From positions 1,612,001 through 1,676,000 of the forward strand of contig NC_009045.1 of assembly GCF_000209165.1 (NCBI RefSeq): a DNA stretch of 64,000 nt, in the 5' to 3' direction. Of this stretch, positions 36,557-47,180 are shown one piece after another (within the stretch, counting starts at the first letter, position 1; every line of letters starts with the position of its first letter). A model generated the notes under the pieces. It searched no databases. It was not told where the DNA came from and saw nothing but the letters and a program-made list of their open reading frames with translations. This DNA comes from Scheffersomyces stipitis CBS 6054. Taxonomy: Eukaryota > Ascomycota > Pichiomycetes > Serinales > Debaryomycetaceae. Both the position numbers and the translations under genes were made by a program.

Positions 36557-38530
36557 ATGACAGAAAAATCGCTTCTTGAAGATCCTTCCATCGTCCAAAT
36601 ATCCACGCCCAACAGTAATAACGACACCAACTCGGGTGCTACATTCCATACAGCTTCAACATCCTCTATTCACAACTTAGAACCAGGCAATGCTTTATCA
36701 AAGCTCTTAGACTCGGCTATGGCCAAAGCAGCTAAGGAGTCTACGCCGGACTTGGTTCCAAGATCCAGGTCAGTCAGTCCGATTCCAGCCGTTACATCTA
36801 AACCAGGCATCCCTTACGTGTATAGCATTGAGTTCTTGCTCTCTTTGAAGCTGTCACCTGACATTCCTGACTACAAGGACTCGCCGGAGCTACCAGATAA
36901 AAGCTTTTGGCGCTCAAAACTGAAACCACCGGCTGCTTCATCCAATTCTGACTTCGCAAACGGTAAGTATCACAAGAAAACAAACTCGTACAATAATAGA
37001 AGACACCAGAATGAGACGTGGGAAAGAAAACCAGCCAGTACCGGCTTCTCTAGAAGTGACGAGCTTGACAACTTGTCGTCAGATAAGATCTCCCAGTTAC
37101 TAGGAGAAAATAACGACGAGCTTGAGCCCGAATGGGACTCAACAGATCTTGTAGCTGGTGAGAATTCTGACTCATTACTCAACTTGGGCCAAACTGTAGA
37201 AGATTTTGAAAAATGGAAACACCAGATGAGAATGGAGGAACGTCGTAGAAAGGGTGAAACCATTGACGAAACAGTCGAATTTCAGGCTTCTGAGGCTGAA
37301 AAGGCGGGAAATGATGTCGATAATTTCTTTTCATTTGTCAAGAAGCCAAAAAACCCAGAACTTCCCGCTGCTGAATCCAAAGTCATTCATACGACTTCTT
37401 CTGTTGCTGACCACAAGAGCTCCAAGTTTTCTTCTTTCTTTGGCGGAGGCACCACAGCAAGCCCGGTTCCACAAAGTTCTTCTTTGCCACAACAATCTGC
37501 CGACCAAAACGAGCTCCAACAGCCACAAGAACGGTCACAAGAACGGCCACAGATTCAGCAGCAACGTCTGCAACAGGGACTTCCACGTGATACTTCTAGA
37601 GATCAAGCACCTCCTGGCTTTTCAAGGTTTTTCACAGGACAACCTCCAGTAGCTCCAGAACAAGGTGTTCCCAATTTTCCTCCAGCTATCCAACAACAAC
37701 AAATGCCAATTCCTAGAAACGTGCCACAGGAATACACCCAAAGAGTATCTCAGCAACAGCTCCCTCCACCAGGATTCAATCCTAACTCAAATGAATCATT
37801 TTTCATGTCGTTAATGAGCAAAAAAGAGCCAGAACAATCTGGTGGAGGTGGTTTCGCTGATTTGTTGAATAGACAAGTCAACGACAAGTCGCAATCTCAA
37901 TCAGGACAATCTGGAAACCAGCAACAACAGCAGCAACAACAACGTCAAGAACCAGTACAACAAAGTCCTGAACATTTGTACCAACTTCAGAACCAACCAT
38001 CCCCAGAACAAATGAAGCAGATGGCTCTTCAGCACCAACAAATTCAACAGCAACAGCAGCAACAATCTAGAAGCCAGCAAGTTCTTCAACAATCTCCTCA
38101 GCAGCAGCAACAACAAGCACAACAATTGCCTCCTTGGATGAAACAATTCCAAGGAAGAGGTCCACCACCTCCACACTTGCAATTTCCACCTAACATGAGA
38201 GGGGGTCCTCCATTGGGTAACTCTGGCCCTGGTACTCCCAGTGGAGGCCCGCCACCACCAGGAATGTTTCCTCCAGGATTTGCACATCCACATGGTATGC
38301 CTCCGCCTTTCAACAATGGCAACCCCAATGGACCTCCTGGCTTTATCCCTCCTCCATATATGGGCTTCCCACCAGGTATGCCACCTCATTTACAACAACA
38401 TCAACAGCAGCAGCAGCATCAACAGCAGCAGCAGCAGCAACAACAACAACAGCAACAGCAACATCAACAGTCAAATCAGCAGCAAAATCAGCAGCAACAA
38501 CCAAGTCAACAGCAACTCAACCGTCGTTAA
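36557..38530 (+). CDS. EAP1: eIF4E-binding protein, Eap1/4E-T-like
   Basis: Predicted to bind the cap-binding factor eIF4E and repress or decay mRNAs. The key evidence is the canonical motif Y-x4-L-phi at residues 89-95 (YSIEFLL), followed by a 4E-T-like stretch (LSPDIPDYK, KSFWR). The middle has an acidic linker and a helix with FEKWKHQMRMEERRRKGE; the C half is long, disordered, Pro/Gln-rich and ends in a polyglutamine run. The 657 residues are close to yeast Eap1 (632). The frame is open to a TTG at 36539; 36557 is the first ATG. Family is well supported; orthology to EAP1 is inferred because the rest evolves fast. Confidence 0.7.
   Translation: MTEKSLLEDPSIVQISTPNSNNDTNSGATFHTASTSSIHNLEPGNALSKLLDSAMAKAAKESTPDLVPRSRSVSPIPAVTSKPGIPYVYSIEFLLSLKLSPDIPDYKDSPELPDKSFWRSKLKPPAASSNSDFANGKYHKKTNSYNNRRHQNETWERKPASTGFSRSDELDNLSSDKISQLLGENNDELEPEWDSTDLVAGENSDSLLNLGQTVEDFEKWKHQMRMEERRRKGETIDETVEFQASEAEKAGNDVDNFFSFVKKPKNPELPAAESKVIHTTSSVADHKSSKFSSFFGGGTTASPVPQSSSLPQQSADQNELQQPQERSQERPQIQQQRLQQGLPRDTSRDQAPPGFSRFFTGQPPVAPEQGVPNFPPAIQQQQMPIPRNVPQEYTQRVSQQQLPPPGFNPNSNESFFMSLMSKKEPEQSGGGGFADLLNRQVNDKSQSQSGQSGNQQQQQQQQRQEPVQQSPEHLYQLQNQPSPEQMKQMALQHQQIQQQQQQQSRSQQVLQQSPQQQQQQAQQLPPWMKQFQGRGPPPPHLQFPPNMRGGPPLGNSGPGTPSGGPPPPGMFPPGFAHPHGMPPPFNNGNPNGPPGFIPPPYMGFPPGMPPHLQQHQQQQQHQQQQQQQQQQQQQQHQQSNQQQNQQQQPSQQQLNRR
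38388..38527 (+). repeat. CAG/CAA tract encoding polyglutamine
   Basis: Trinucleotide-rich run at the 3' end of the EAP1-like gene, mixing CAG, CAA and CAT codons and encoding Gln stretches broken by His, Asn and Ser. Such tracts vary in length between strains. Confidence 0.85.
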
Positions 38531-38775
38531 TTTGCACTTCGCATAGTTGATGCCAATTATGATTAGCAATGTGTTTGGCTTCAGTTTTGTTGCTACACTA
38601 CAGTTGAATTACAGTTGAATGAATTAGCATCATAACTTAGAATTAGCTATTAGCTCTGTATACTACGGTCGATGCCTCCAGGCATGCTCTCTTGCAAGTG
38701 TATATTTCCATATCGACAATGGCGTAGATAGATTAATTTTAATGAAATGAACTGGATGAGATTATTTTAAGAATA

Positions 38776-39885
38776 TTACAAAGATTTGGCGATCTGTAGG
38801 CACAAGTCAAGTAGTTGAATATGTTCGTCTGTACCATTATTCAAACGTTTATCGATCAAGAATAGGGTCTTGGCGATCTTGTTCTTCGTAGCCGAGTCTA
38901 GGCTATCATCCAAGATGAACTTATCATGCAACTGGTCAAGCACCTGTTGAGCACTAAATCCCTGTGATATGATATCATTTACTTGGGTGATGATACTCTT
39001 CAGATTCTTAGATTTGATTGTGGAAACCACTTCTAAAATGACATTTTCTGGTATGACCCCAGCGATCTCTTGGATCGACTCAACAGTTATAGCTTCTCCT
39101 GGAATCTCATCCAACATTTGGATATCTCCATCTTCTTCTGTAGGAGCTGCTAATGACTTGTGCAACTTAGTAGCAGATTGCAAGAATGTGATGGCTTTTC
39201 TCAAATCTCCGCCAGATATACGCAAAACCTCTTGAAGTACCAACTGGTTACTGTCTAGACTGATATGCTCTTGTTCAGCGATATACTTCAATCTGTTCAA
39301 GGCATTCTCGTTGTTCAACAATCTAAATCTGAACTTGGAACAACGCGATGCAAGCGGATCAATGATTCTTGTGACATAATTACAGATCAAACAGAACCGT
39401 GTAATGTTCGAGTAGTTCTCTATTGTTCTTCTAAGGGCTGCCTGAGCATCGTTGGTCATAGAATCGGCCTCATCAAGAATAATGATTTTATATGGTGGGC
39501 AGGGATATTTCTCTAAATCTTCTTTGCTGGGATTAGACACAGTCAAACGGGCGAAATTCTTGATTTTTTGTCTAACTATCGAGATTCCTCTTTCGTCTGA
39601 AGCATTAAGTTCCAACACTCTACTTTTGTAGAGATTTGGTCCGTATAGTTGCTTGCTTAAGGCTAGAATTGTAGAAGTCTTGCCGGTTCCAGGTGGCCCA
39701 TAGAAGAGCATATGAGGCAAATTGGCAGATTCCATCGTCTTCTTGAGAACTTTCACTGCATGGTCCTGTGAAGCGACATCGTCCAAGTTCCGTGGTCTGT
39801 ATTTTTCAACCCACGGCGTATGTTCGAGCCTTTCTTGCTCGTATTGGTCGAGCTTCTGCGACTTTTGCATAAGAATTGAAGTCAT
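38776..39885 (-). CDS. RFC2: Replication factor C subunit 2
   Basis: Small subunit of the clamp loader that places PCNA on primer ends; also part of the Rad24, Ctf18 and Elg1 loaders. The 369 residues start with TPWVEKYRPRNLDDV (RFC box I), then Walker A GPPGTGKTS (near 65), NASDERGI, Walker B IILDEADSM (near 139), and the SRC motif in LASRCSKFRF (near 180). The C terminus keeps the collar domain, with DKRLNNGTDEHIQLL close to the S. cerevisiae Rfc2 ending. SRC and DEAD are intact. Compared with S. cerevisiae there is an insert near residue 240 (APTEEDGDIQMLDEIPGE). Convergent with the EAP1-like gene. Confidence 0.97.
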   Translation of the reverse strand: MTSILMQKSQKLDQYEQERLEHTPWVEKYRPRNLDDVASQDHAVKVLKKTMESANLPHMLFYGPPGTGKTSTILALSKQLYGPNLYKSRVLELNASDERGISIVRQKIKNFARLTVSNPSKEDLEKYPCPPYKIIILDEADSMTNDAQAALRRTIENYSNITRFCLICNYVTRIIDPLASRCSKFRFRLLNNENALNRLKYIAEQEHISLDSNQLVLQEVLRISGGDLRKAITFLQSATKLHKSLAAPTEEDGDIQMLDEIPGEAITVESIQEIAGVIPENVILEVVSTIKSKNLKSIITQVNDIISQGFSAQQVLDQLHDKFILDDSLDSATKNKIAKTLFLIDKRLNNGTDEHIQLLDLCLQIAKSL

Positions 39886-40234
39886 ATTTCGCGGTTCAAA
39901 TGTTTACAGTCACTTTCAATAGCAGCAAAAACGATTCATATATATATTATATACTTGGAACGTTTAAGTCGCGTGAATTGGAAGTTTGTTGGGCTTTTAG
40001 CTGAAATAAACCTATTCAAATAATCATTATTGGGTTCTTGCAAATCATTTTGGATCTTGAATCTGGTTTTCGAAATGTACGCGACAGTCATGTGAGCTAT
40101 ATCATGTGCACAAAGACTATAACCTTGTATAGACTTTTTTATTCTATCTACCTACATCAATCTACTAGTCCATTTCAATGGCATTACGGTTCTACCCTAT
40201 TTGTCTATGGTTTATATTAATTAACAACTTCTAA
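39886..40234. other. RFC2 promoter and WHI2 3' flank
   Basis: About 350 AT-rich bases carrying two ACGCG cores, at 39970 (minus-strand reading) and 40079. Confidence 0.55.
39970..40083. promoter_or_regulatory. Two ACGCG cores (MBF-type) before RFC2
   Basis: CGCGT at 39970-39974 (ACGCG on the RFC2 strand) and ACGCG at 40079-40083, about 85 and 195 bases upstream of the RFC2 ATG. This is the expected spacing for G1/S elements, though neither is the full ACGCGT. Confidence 0.4.
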
Positions 40235-41308
40235 TTACTGAACCCCGATCACACTTAACTCTAACGTCCACACTCTTCTGATGTGAATCTTCACATTCAA
40301 CAGTTTGGTGTCTGGAGCGAACAAGTCAGGAACCTCCAAACTGACCTCTGCTGATTCATTGGACCACCAGCACTTTCTGGCCGGTTTCCTCCAGAATAAG
40401 AGCAACTTCGTCTGGTTGTTATCAACAGGCTTTCTTGACTTGGACAACGACCTAGAGGCTGCTCTGGTAGCGCTGTTGGCTAAGGATGCAATTCTCGACC
40501 TTGACCTAGATCTGGCTGAAGCATTCGATGTTACTGGTGACAAAGTGTTGGTGTTAGTGGGCAACAAAGATGGTGATTCTGGTGGTGTGGGTGGATGGGT
40601 CTTGAGACGAACCAACAGCAAAGACAGAATTACACACTTGGATGGCTCTAGAGATCTGCTTCCCCATAATCCACGGGAATCAAAGCCTGAGGAACATAGC
40701 ATATCAAACAAATGCTGTTCGGCAGGTCCAAGTTTTTGGTCCTTCTCAGGCACTTCGTGCACATCATAGCCTAATCCCGAGAAAATATATTTGTTCTGGA
40801 TGAGTTTGGTGGATACTTCCAATTTGAGATGTTTCATCTGTTCTGCGTTCAAACCAGCAATCGGAGGTATCACATAGTAATCCAAGTCTTCACGTAACAC
40901 TATAATAGCTGGCTTACTCTGCAATACATTCTCTTGGTGTCTTGTGGCATGGAAACTTGTTTGCGGTGATACTGCTGGCATCTCAAGCAAATCCCTTTGA
41001 GCATCGCTGAATTGGTCGATAATGTATTGGAAACAAGACGGTTCAAAGTTGACGTAGACAATGTCGTCTTCAGTCAAATTTGTGATTACCTGGCCATTGA
41101 CGTCCAAGAACACTCCGTTTGGGAAAAGGCACAACAAGATGCTTTCGGGCAAACTCATCAATTCGTCTCTTGTTATGGTAAACTCAGTTCCACGGATATT
41201 CAAGTGGATCTTGGAGTTATAATCGATAGAGTTGTTGGAATCGTCGTAGCCAACAGCTGCACTGCTGTACGAATCCGGTGTTACTTGAGTAATTATGTTT
41301 TCTGTCAT
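40235..41308 (-). CDS. WHI2: Whi2 family stress and TORC1 regulator
   Basis: Whi2 works with Psr1/Psr2 phosphatases in the general stress response and restrains TORC1 when amino acids are low. The 357-residue protein has a BTB/T1-like domain early (about 32-105: KIHLNIRGTEFTITRDEL, FLDVNGQ, VNFEPSCFQYIIDQF), a middle conserved stretch (VSTKLIQNKYIFSGLGYDV), and a Ser/Arg-rich disordered region (about 245-295). It ends with a conserved block containing RKCWW and IHRRVWTLELSVIG-like residues (read IHIRRVWTLELSVIG). It is shorter than S. cerevisiae Whi2 (486). Identity rests on domain order and the C-terminal block. Confidence 0.8.
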   Translation of the reverse strand: MTENIITQVTPDSYSSAAVGYDDSNNSIDYNSKIHLNIRGTEFTITRDELMSLPESILLCLFPNGVFLDVNGQVITNLTEDDIVYVNFEPSCFQYIIDQFSDAQRDLLEMPAVSPQTSFHATRHQENVLQSKPAIIVLREDLDYYVIPPIAGLNAEQMKHLKLEVSTKLIQNKYIFSGLGYDVHEVPEKDQKLGPAEQHLFDMLCSSGFDSRGLWGSRSLEPSKCVILSLLLVRLKTHPPTPPESPSLLPTNTNTLSPVTSNASARSRSRSRIASLANSATRAASRSLSKSRKPVDNNQTKLLLFWRKPARKCWWSNESAEVSLEVPDLFAPDTKLLNVKIHIRRVWTLELSVIGVQ

Positions 41309-42380
41309 AATGCAGTAGTGGTTATTGTTCAGGTTTCCAGCACCTGAATATGGATGTTACGATGTTAAGAATAACAATGATGAAAACAAAAAATGACGTT
41401 AACAGGAACGAAATTCTCACAATTACCAGTACTCTTGGTGTTAATAACTGAGATCTGATGATTCGTTTCGTGGTGGACTTTGGTGTTTGCTGTGCACAGA
41501 CACTATCCCTATTATTTGTATAGATTTCTCGCGTTATTATCTAGATAAGAAATCGACAACAGCGTCAAGTGGCAAAAATCGCTTTTTTCCGACGCTTTCT
41601 TCACTCACTTCTATTTTAAGTAAGTGTTGAGCAATATATCAAGCTTTCTCACTTTTCTACTGGTTGAATGCTGGTATTGGACTCTGTTAAAGAGTGTGTT
41701 AACTATGGCGAGGGCTACCGTAGAAAACTTGAAATTAGCGGCAATCGGAGTACTTTTTTTACTCTGAAAACGGCAGTGTAGTGCTAGCAACACTAAGACA
41801 ATGTGTAGCCAAGAAACGCTATGGTTATAAGGCTGAAAATGGTGGAGTTGTTAGACGCTCTGTAGAAATAACAAATTATTAATTTTGACATTTAGGAGAA
41901 TATCAGATTTGCGATTTTTCCCTTTCTTGACTCAACGCGACATTTGAGACAGACAATGCTGAAGAGCGACATCGGCACGGCACAGACGGCTGGCTGTCGC
42001 GACATTCATTCTTCGGATTGGTAAAGCGCATTTCCGGAATATGTAACTAAAATACTTAAATTAAAATCGATTACATAATTGTAGTGCAATAGTTTTTATA
42101 GATGTTCTAACGAACTGCAAATTAAATTAAAAGGACCAACTATATATTCTTTGGGTAGAGCCAATCGACCTTTTATGTATGAAGTTTTACCTTTTTACAA
42201 TCTTTGCAATTTTGAATTCAAACGTTAAGAAGCAAATATCTCATCACAGATCATTCTGAATCATTTAGTCACTTCTTCATCATTCCCACAGATCCTGAGT
42301 TACGGCTCGGAAAAGTATTTTGACAATACAGTAATCGTATCATTTCTTTGTTTCTGAGACCATTCATACAGAAGCTTAGC
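41309..42380. other. Divergent region WHI2 / YAE1
   Basis: About 1.07 kb, AT-rich, containing a perfect TGACTCA at 41938. The short minus frame 41611-41793 has no features. No RNA gene seen. Confidence 0.6.
41938..41944 (+). promoter_or_regulatory. TGACTCA between WHI2 and YAE1
   Basis: Perfect Gcn4-type heptamer, about 630 bases from WHI2 and 440 from YAE1. Regulation by amino-acid supply would suit WHI2, but the distance is long. Confidence 0.25.
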
Positions 42381-42812
42381 ATGGGTTGCTCAAATTGCCA
42401 ACCTGAAATAAAAACACTGTTGCATTCTAAAGACTCTAATGACTTTGAGGACGATGTATGGGGCGATGATGACGTGTATGTCGATGCCAATGCAGATGTA
42501 AAAAGGGCCCATCAGAAACAGGGATACCTTGATGGTCTTGCCAGTGCTCAGGAATCGTCTCTCCAATCTGGATTTGATAAAGCATTTTCTGACGGTGCAA
42601 GAATGGGAGCAGCAGTAGGTAAGATCTTGGGTGAACTCCGCGCTTTAGGCGAAAGCGAACTGTTTTACCAAGCTACTAAGGAGTTGAACATTGCCAAGAT
42701 CATGGACAAGAAGTACTTCGATAGTGAATTGAAAATTCAGAAGAACCATGAAGTAATATATAAATGGCAGAAGATTGTAGCACAACATCTTGAAGACGCA
42801 ACAAAGGCATAG
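42381..42812 (+). CDS. YAE1: Fe-S adaptor protein Yae1
   Basis: With Lto1 it bridges the cytosolic Fe-S machinery to the ABC protein Rli1/ABCE1, and so supports ribosome recycling. The 143 residues match the family length (141 in S. cerevisiae). The start of the common core is DDVWGDDDVYVD. The signature deca-GX3 region follows: HQKQGYLDGLASAQESSLQ then FDKAFSDGARMGAAVG, with Gly at regular four-residue spacing. The C half has KELNIAKIMDKKYFD and ends in a helix. An extra N-terminal stretch with MGCSNC is present. The frame is open to a TTG at 42348; 42381 is the first ATG. Convergent with MVP1, about 160 bases apart. Confidence 0.93.
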   Translation: MGCSNCQPEIKTLLHSKDSNDFEDDVWGDDDVYVDANADVKRAHQKQGYLDGLASAQESSLQSGFDKAFSDGARMGAAVGKILGELRALGESELFYQATKELNIAKIMDKKYFDSELKIQKNHEVIYKWQKIVAQHLEDATKA

Positions 42813-42971
42813 ACGAAGTAATAGACATGAAGGTTGTGTGGCATGCTGTCTATACTTTCTCTACACAACCTCTTCTTCCACCTATATCCTGTAATGACTA
42901 CATGTATATTTATGATTAATAGTATTATTAAAATGCAAGTGTAGAGTAGAGTAGTAGAATAATCGTTCTCG

Positions 42972-45081
42972 TTATCTATTAAGTGGCATGTCATTGACAA
43001 TCTCGTTACTCAAGTTTTCCAGTAAGCTAAACATCTCCTCCTGAAACTTTAATCTAGCTTTGGACCAGTCAATCCACAACTCACCAATCAAATATTGTGT
43101 TTCCTGGAACATGAGGAACTCTTCGAAACAGCAGTTTTTGATTAACCAGTCCCTATTGAGCTGCTGGAAGATCTCCTGCTTGTCATTGATAATGATTTGA
43201 CGCAACTTGGCTAAGTCGGCACCCTTGACGTCAGCGTCTTCGGTGCTGAGCTTGTTATATCTTATTTCATTTTCTTTGATTCTCTTTTCCAATTGGTCAA
43301 TATTGTTGATCGATTGTTTCTTGGTTCTTTCAAACAACTCTTGGAGGGAGTATAAGTAGTCAAGGAAGTTCTTGAACTTTTCCAAAATAATGGTGTTGAC
43401 AGTGTAGCTGTCGTCGATCAAAGTTTGACTCGACTTATTGAAGAACTCCCCGATGTACCCGAGCGAATCATTCAATAAATTGATATCGTCCTTGTGTGAA
43501 TTTTCGCTAAGTAATGTTTCATTTTCATTTGGATACAACTTGGTGTTTAACGTTTTGAAGCCATTGATCATTTCAACAAATTTACCATTGTCGTAGCTGA
43601 TCTGCTGTTGTCTCTTTTCGTATCTTTCCACCAACATCACCGTCTTTGTCCATATCTCAATAAGCTTCGTTATGGACTGCTCCGCTTCCTTCCAGTTCTT
43701 GAGGAAATCTTCCCCAACCTTGGGCCATATCAAATTAATAAAGTTGGTCAGAATTTTCTCACCCTTAAACTCTATCGAATAGTCGATCTTTGCCTGCTTC
43801 CTCCACGTGGAAATGTCTGTGGGCACTGTTAGAAAAGTCACCACAACAGGTTCAGCCCTCAACACAGGATGCTTTATGAGTTGATTGAGAAATCTATTTA
43901 AGCCTCGACGACGTCTTTGGAGAAATTGGGAATCTGGTGATGAACCTACTATAAGTCTCATTAGTATATGTTAAAAAGTTAAAAATCGAAAATCAACGGT
44001 ACGTACCAGAAAATTTCTTAGGGGGTAAACCGGGAATTACTCTGAAAGGATACTTTTGAAGTAAGAATTCCAAGAGCCTGAAAAAGGTTAGTAAGTGTAC
44101 AAGATAATGGGAACAGAAAGTGGTAAACTCTAAAATAACTTACCATACAAAGTCAGAGTATCTTCTTATGACCTTCTTGGTGCCTGCTGGACCATTCATG
44201 CCCAAATTCAAGTCGTGGGTAATGATGTAGTTTATGTGCTTGAACAAGAGACCTTCTTTCTCGGGAACTTCTTTGATTTTGATTTGATCGTTGGCGTTAA
44301 CAAGTGGTTTGAATTGATCCCTAATTTCGGCTACATGCTTGCTTATTTCGGAAATAGTTGCGTCCTGATGCTGGCTGGTATTTGAGATATTTCTGTCATT
44401 CTCATCTATGAGTCCTACAGACGAATGGTCAGTAAGAAGTGGATCCGTGAGCTTCGGCAGAGGATTATCGAGATCATCTTCTTGTAATGAGGACTGTGCG
44501 AAGCGGGCATTGAGCGGATCGATGAACTCTTGAGTTTTGTCCTGGTCCAAGACGGCCGAGACGAAGTTGCGCGGTAATTCTGGTAAGTTCTTCAATCGAA
44601 ACTGGAGGGTGATGTAATCTCCGTTACCGGGAACATCGATTTCCAATGCAATAAGCCCCAACACTTGATACAAGTTGTTGGTGATAGTGAGCGGAAGTAA
44701 GTTGTGATCGTAGATGATGTCCAATATTTTCAACTTCTGGTAGTTGGACACGAGATCAAGACGGGCTAGTGGGGTAAAGATGAGCGATTCTAACTCGTTG
44801 ACAGTGTTGAGCCTGTCTGCCACTGCGGCATGAATCTTCATGTACAGCTCGGGCACGTTCAGGACATTGATGGAATTCTCTTCTTCGTCAGTGTTGAGAT
44901 TGGTCTCGGCTGTATGGTTCAATAGCTGAGAGCTAGTCATGTAGGTTGAGCCCATTCCATAGACGGGAAGGGGAGACGAAATGGGATGGGAAGTAGAGCT
45001 ACTGGGCTGCTGAGTTTGATCCGAGGCCCAGCCGTTTTCCCAGGGGTCGCCAGACGACTGGAATATGCTGGAATTGTTCAT
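42972..45081 (-). CDS. MVP1: Sorting nexin Mvp1 (SNX8-like), three exons
   Basis: PX-BAR protein that forms endosomal tubules for retromer-independent recycling to the Golgi. Exons: 44144-45081, 44007-44077 (71 bases) and 42972-43948; introns of 66 and 58 bases with GTAAGT...TACTAAC...CAG and GTACGT...TACTAAT...TAG. The joined frame gives 661 residues. The N terminus has the Mvp1-type DPWENGW. The PX domain is split by both introns: IIxDLNLGM..., then RRYSDFVW completed by LLEFLLQKYPFRVIPGLPPKKFS and continued by GSSPDSQFLQRRRRGLNRFLN. The BAR region ends FQETQYLIGELWIDWSK and DMPLNR. An upstream in-frame ATG at 45159 would add 26 residues; 45081 fits the family better. Confidence 0.93.
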
Positions 45082-47180
45082 GTAGAATGATTTTGGGGTT
45101 GCAAAATGAAGCTGACCAAGATGGGAAAAACAAACAGTTAGTTTATAAATGATTGTCATTTAGTGGCTATCGGTTGATATTTGTTCGCTCCTGCATGTTA
45201 AAAGGGCTGTATTTTGGTTGGGGCTACGAAAATTGAGATTATGCGACTCTACAGAATAGAGAGACTAAGAAGGCAGTTTTATAGCAGGGAGAGTCATAAT
45301 AATGATCCTTCCATATGTGCTTTATACGTTTAAACGCTTCCAGCTAAAGAACATGGATTAATGGGCAAATTGGATTTTATGGATGTATTTTTCTGGGAAA
45401 AAAAATCTAAGAGTAGCTTGTTGACATTCTAATATTATTGTAATTGGTTTCGTAGGTTTATGGGACTTTGATAAATTACTGTAGCGAGTACTTAAATTAG
45501 AAGAAAGAAGCAGGGCCACCCAGGATAAGATAAGAGAGAATAACAGAGTATATCATGTCTTTGTCCCTGACTTGGGGTAATAGTTTAGCCTTGAATCGGA
45601 ATGTTGAAAAAATCGAAGCTGTGCAAACCGTTCAGCGCTTGCCATTAGTAAGGCTTTGTAATAAACTCTGTATCTGTAAGGTTGTTGTCCAACCAAGCAT
45701 TTCCATTTGGTGCTGTAATATATATCCATTGGAATGTGCTTTGCCAACAACAAATTATGTTCTAGGTTTGCTCATTCACTTTGTTATAAACTGTGAAACG
45801 CAAATCATAGAATACTACCAGCTTTGAAACGCAAATCTGCGAAGACTAATCTGCTCATACCCAAATGCCAATCGAGCCGACCAGAGACCCTAGAACACAT
45901 TCTAGGGTCGACTCGCTATCTTCGTTTATTATTTTTTGCAACGGCCAAACCGGCGTAAACCCTTTTCAGAATCGAGTTCCATTCCTTTTGGGGATGGTCC
46001 TTACATGTTATAGACACCAAATGACATGGACCTACAGACTAGCGCCGATACAGTTTGATGGGCGAATAATATGTTATTTTTATCCTTCTCCAGGCTTCAT
46101 CAGTCATATAAAGTAAGTTGCTGTAGTACTGCTCATCCCTGCGTTTCTCTGTTTCACTACTTCTTTTTGGATATACAATCCGTATACATCGTTGCCTTCT
46201 AGCTTATAAGCTCTCTCAAGAAAAAGAAGTGTGGAGTATGTTCACATAATGTATACCAATTGTAATAAACTCCTCTAGAACATTCCGCTTTTTCCGCTTT
46301 AGTGAACTCAAAATAGCAACATTCTACTACAAATTCCCCATCCGGCTTTACGATTAGCATTCCTTGGAGTAGTCCAGTCAGCTTTGTTGTCTACAAGGGT
46401 TCAGGGATTGTAATAAATATTAGGATGGGCAACTTTAGATTTCTGCATCATGTACAACATCGCTAAGTTGATATACTTCTTTATACATCATTGTAAAAAT
46501 CCAGAGTTGCAACCTTCGATGCCGGCTTTTATGAAATTTAACAATTTCACGCTGATGTAGGGTGCTTCTTTAGTAGCAAGTTGCAAAAAAGAGCTCATTT
46601 CTTCAGTGTACAGTTCATGTAGTATTCTGTTCTGTTCTACGATTTTCCGGTGATTTTCCGAATGAAATTGTCCCCAGATTGCGTGGAATCCCTGACGTAT
46701 TATGTATGTATTCTAAAATATTTTCCAATCGAATTTCTTGTATAAGTTGCTTCAGAAAATGGAACAACCAACGGATTGGGGCAAGGGAATACTCTACATG
46801 ATTGCGCATTAACTATTTTCGGGAATTTTTATAACCTTCAGAAAACGCAGAAGGCGGCTCTACACAAGGAAGGCTCTGCGTTTACTGTGAAATAAACTAT
46901 TACAACAACATGAAATCACTGGGCATACACCTTGAATTTCCCATTATTTCAAATTCCACAAGGAATTTGAAGGATGCAATAAAAATATTTACTAATTATA
47001 TAATGTATTTGAAAAGCAATTACTATATACTCATCATATATTCCATGGCTAGTTTCAGAAAAATGATTTGCACCCACCAAAAGATTCACCAAAATTTAGA
47101 CAGTCTAGAAGGATTTAACATTTTAACTTTTCATTGTCACATTTCTATTATTGGTAAGTTGGACATTCAGGATAGAATTC
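45082..47180. other. 2.1 kb spacer upstream of MVP1
   Basis: AT-rich, with the MVP1 promoter near 45100-45300. A plus frame at 45555-45827 (90 residues) and another at 46910-47239 start with ATG but show no family features. A perfect 10-bp hairpin lies at 45886-45909. No tRNA or LTR boundary could be defined. Confidence 0.5.
45886..45909. repeat. Perfect 10-bp hairpin, CACA loop
   Basis: GACCCTAGAA and TTCTAGGGTC are exact complements with a four-base loop. No T-run follows directly, and no gene end is near. Confidence 0.7.

Noticed and set aside
45420..45560. Possible LTR starting TGTTGACATT
   Set aside because: No matching end, no target duplication and no second copy in the window.
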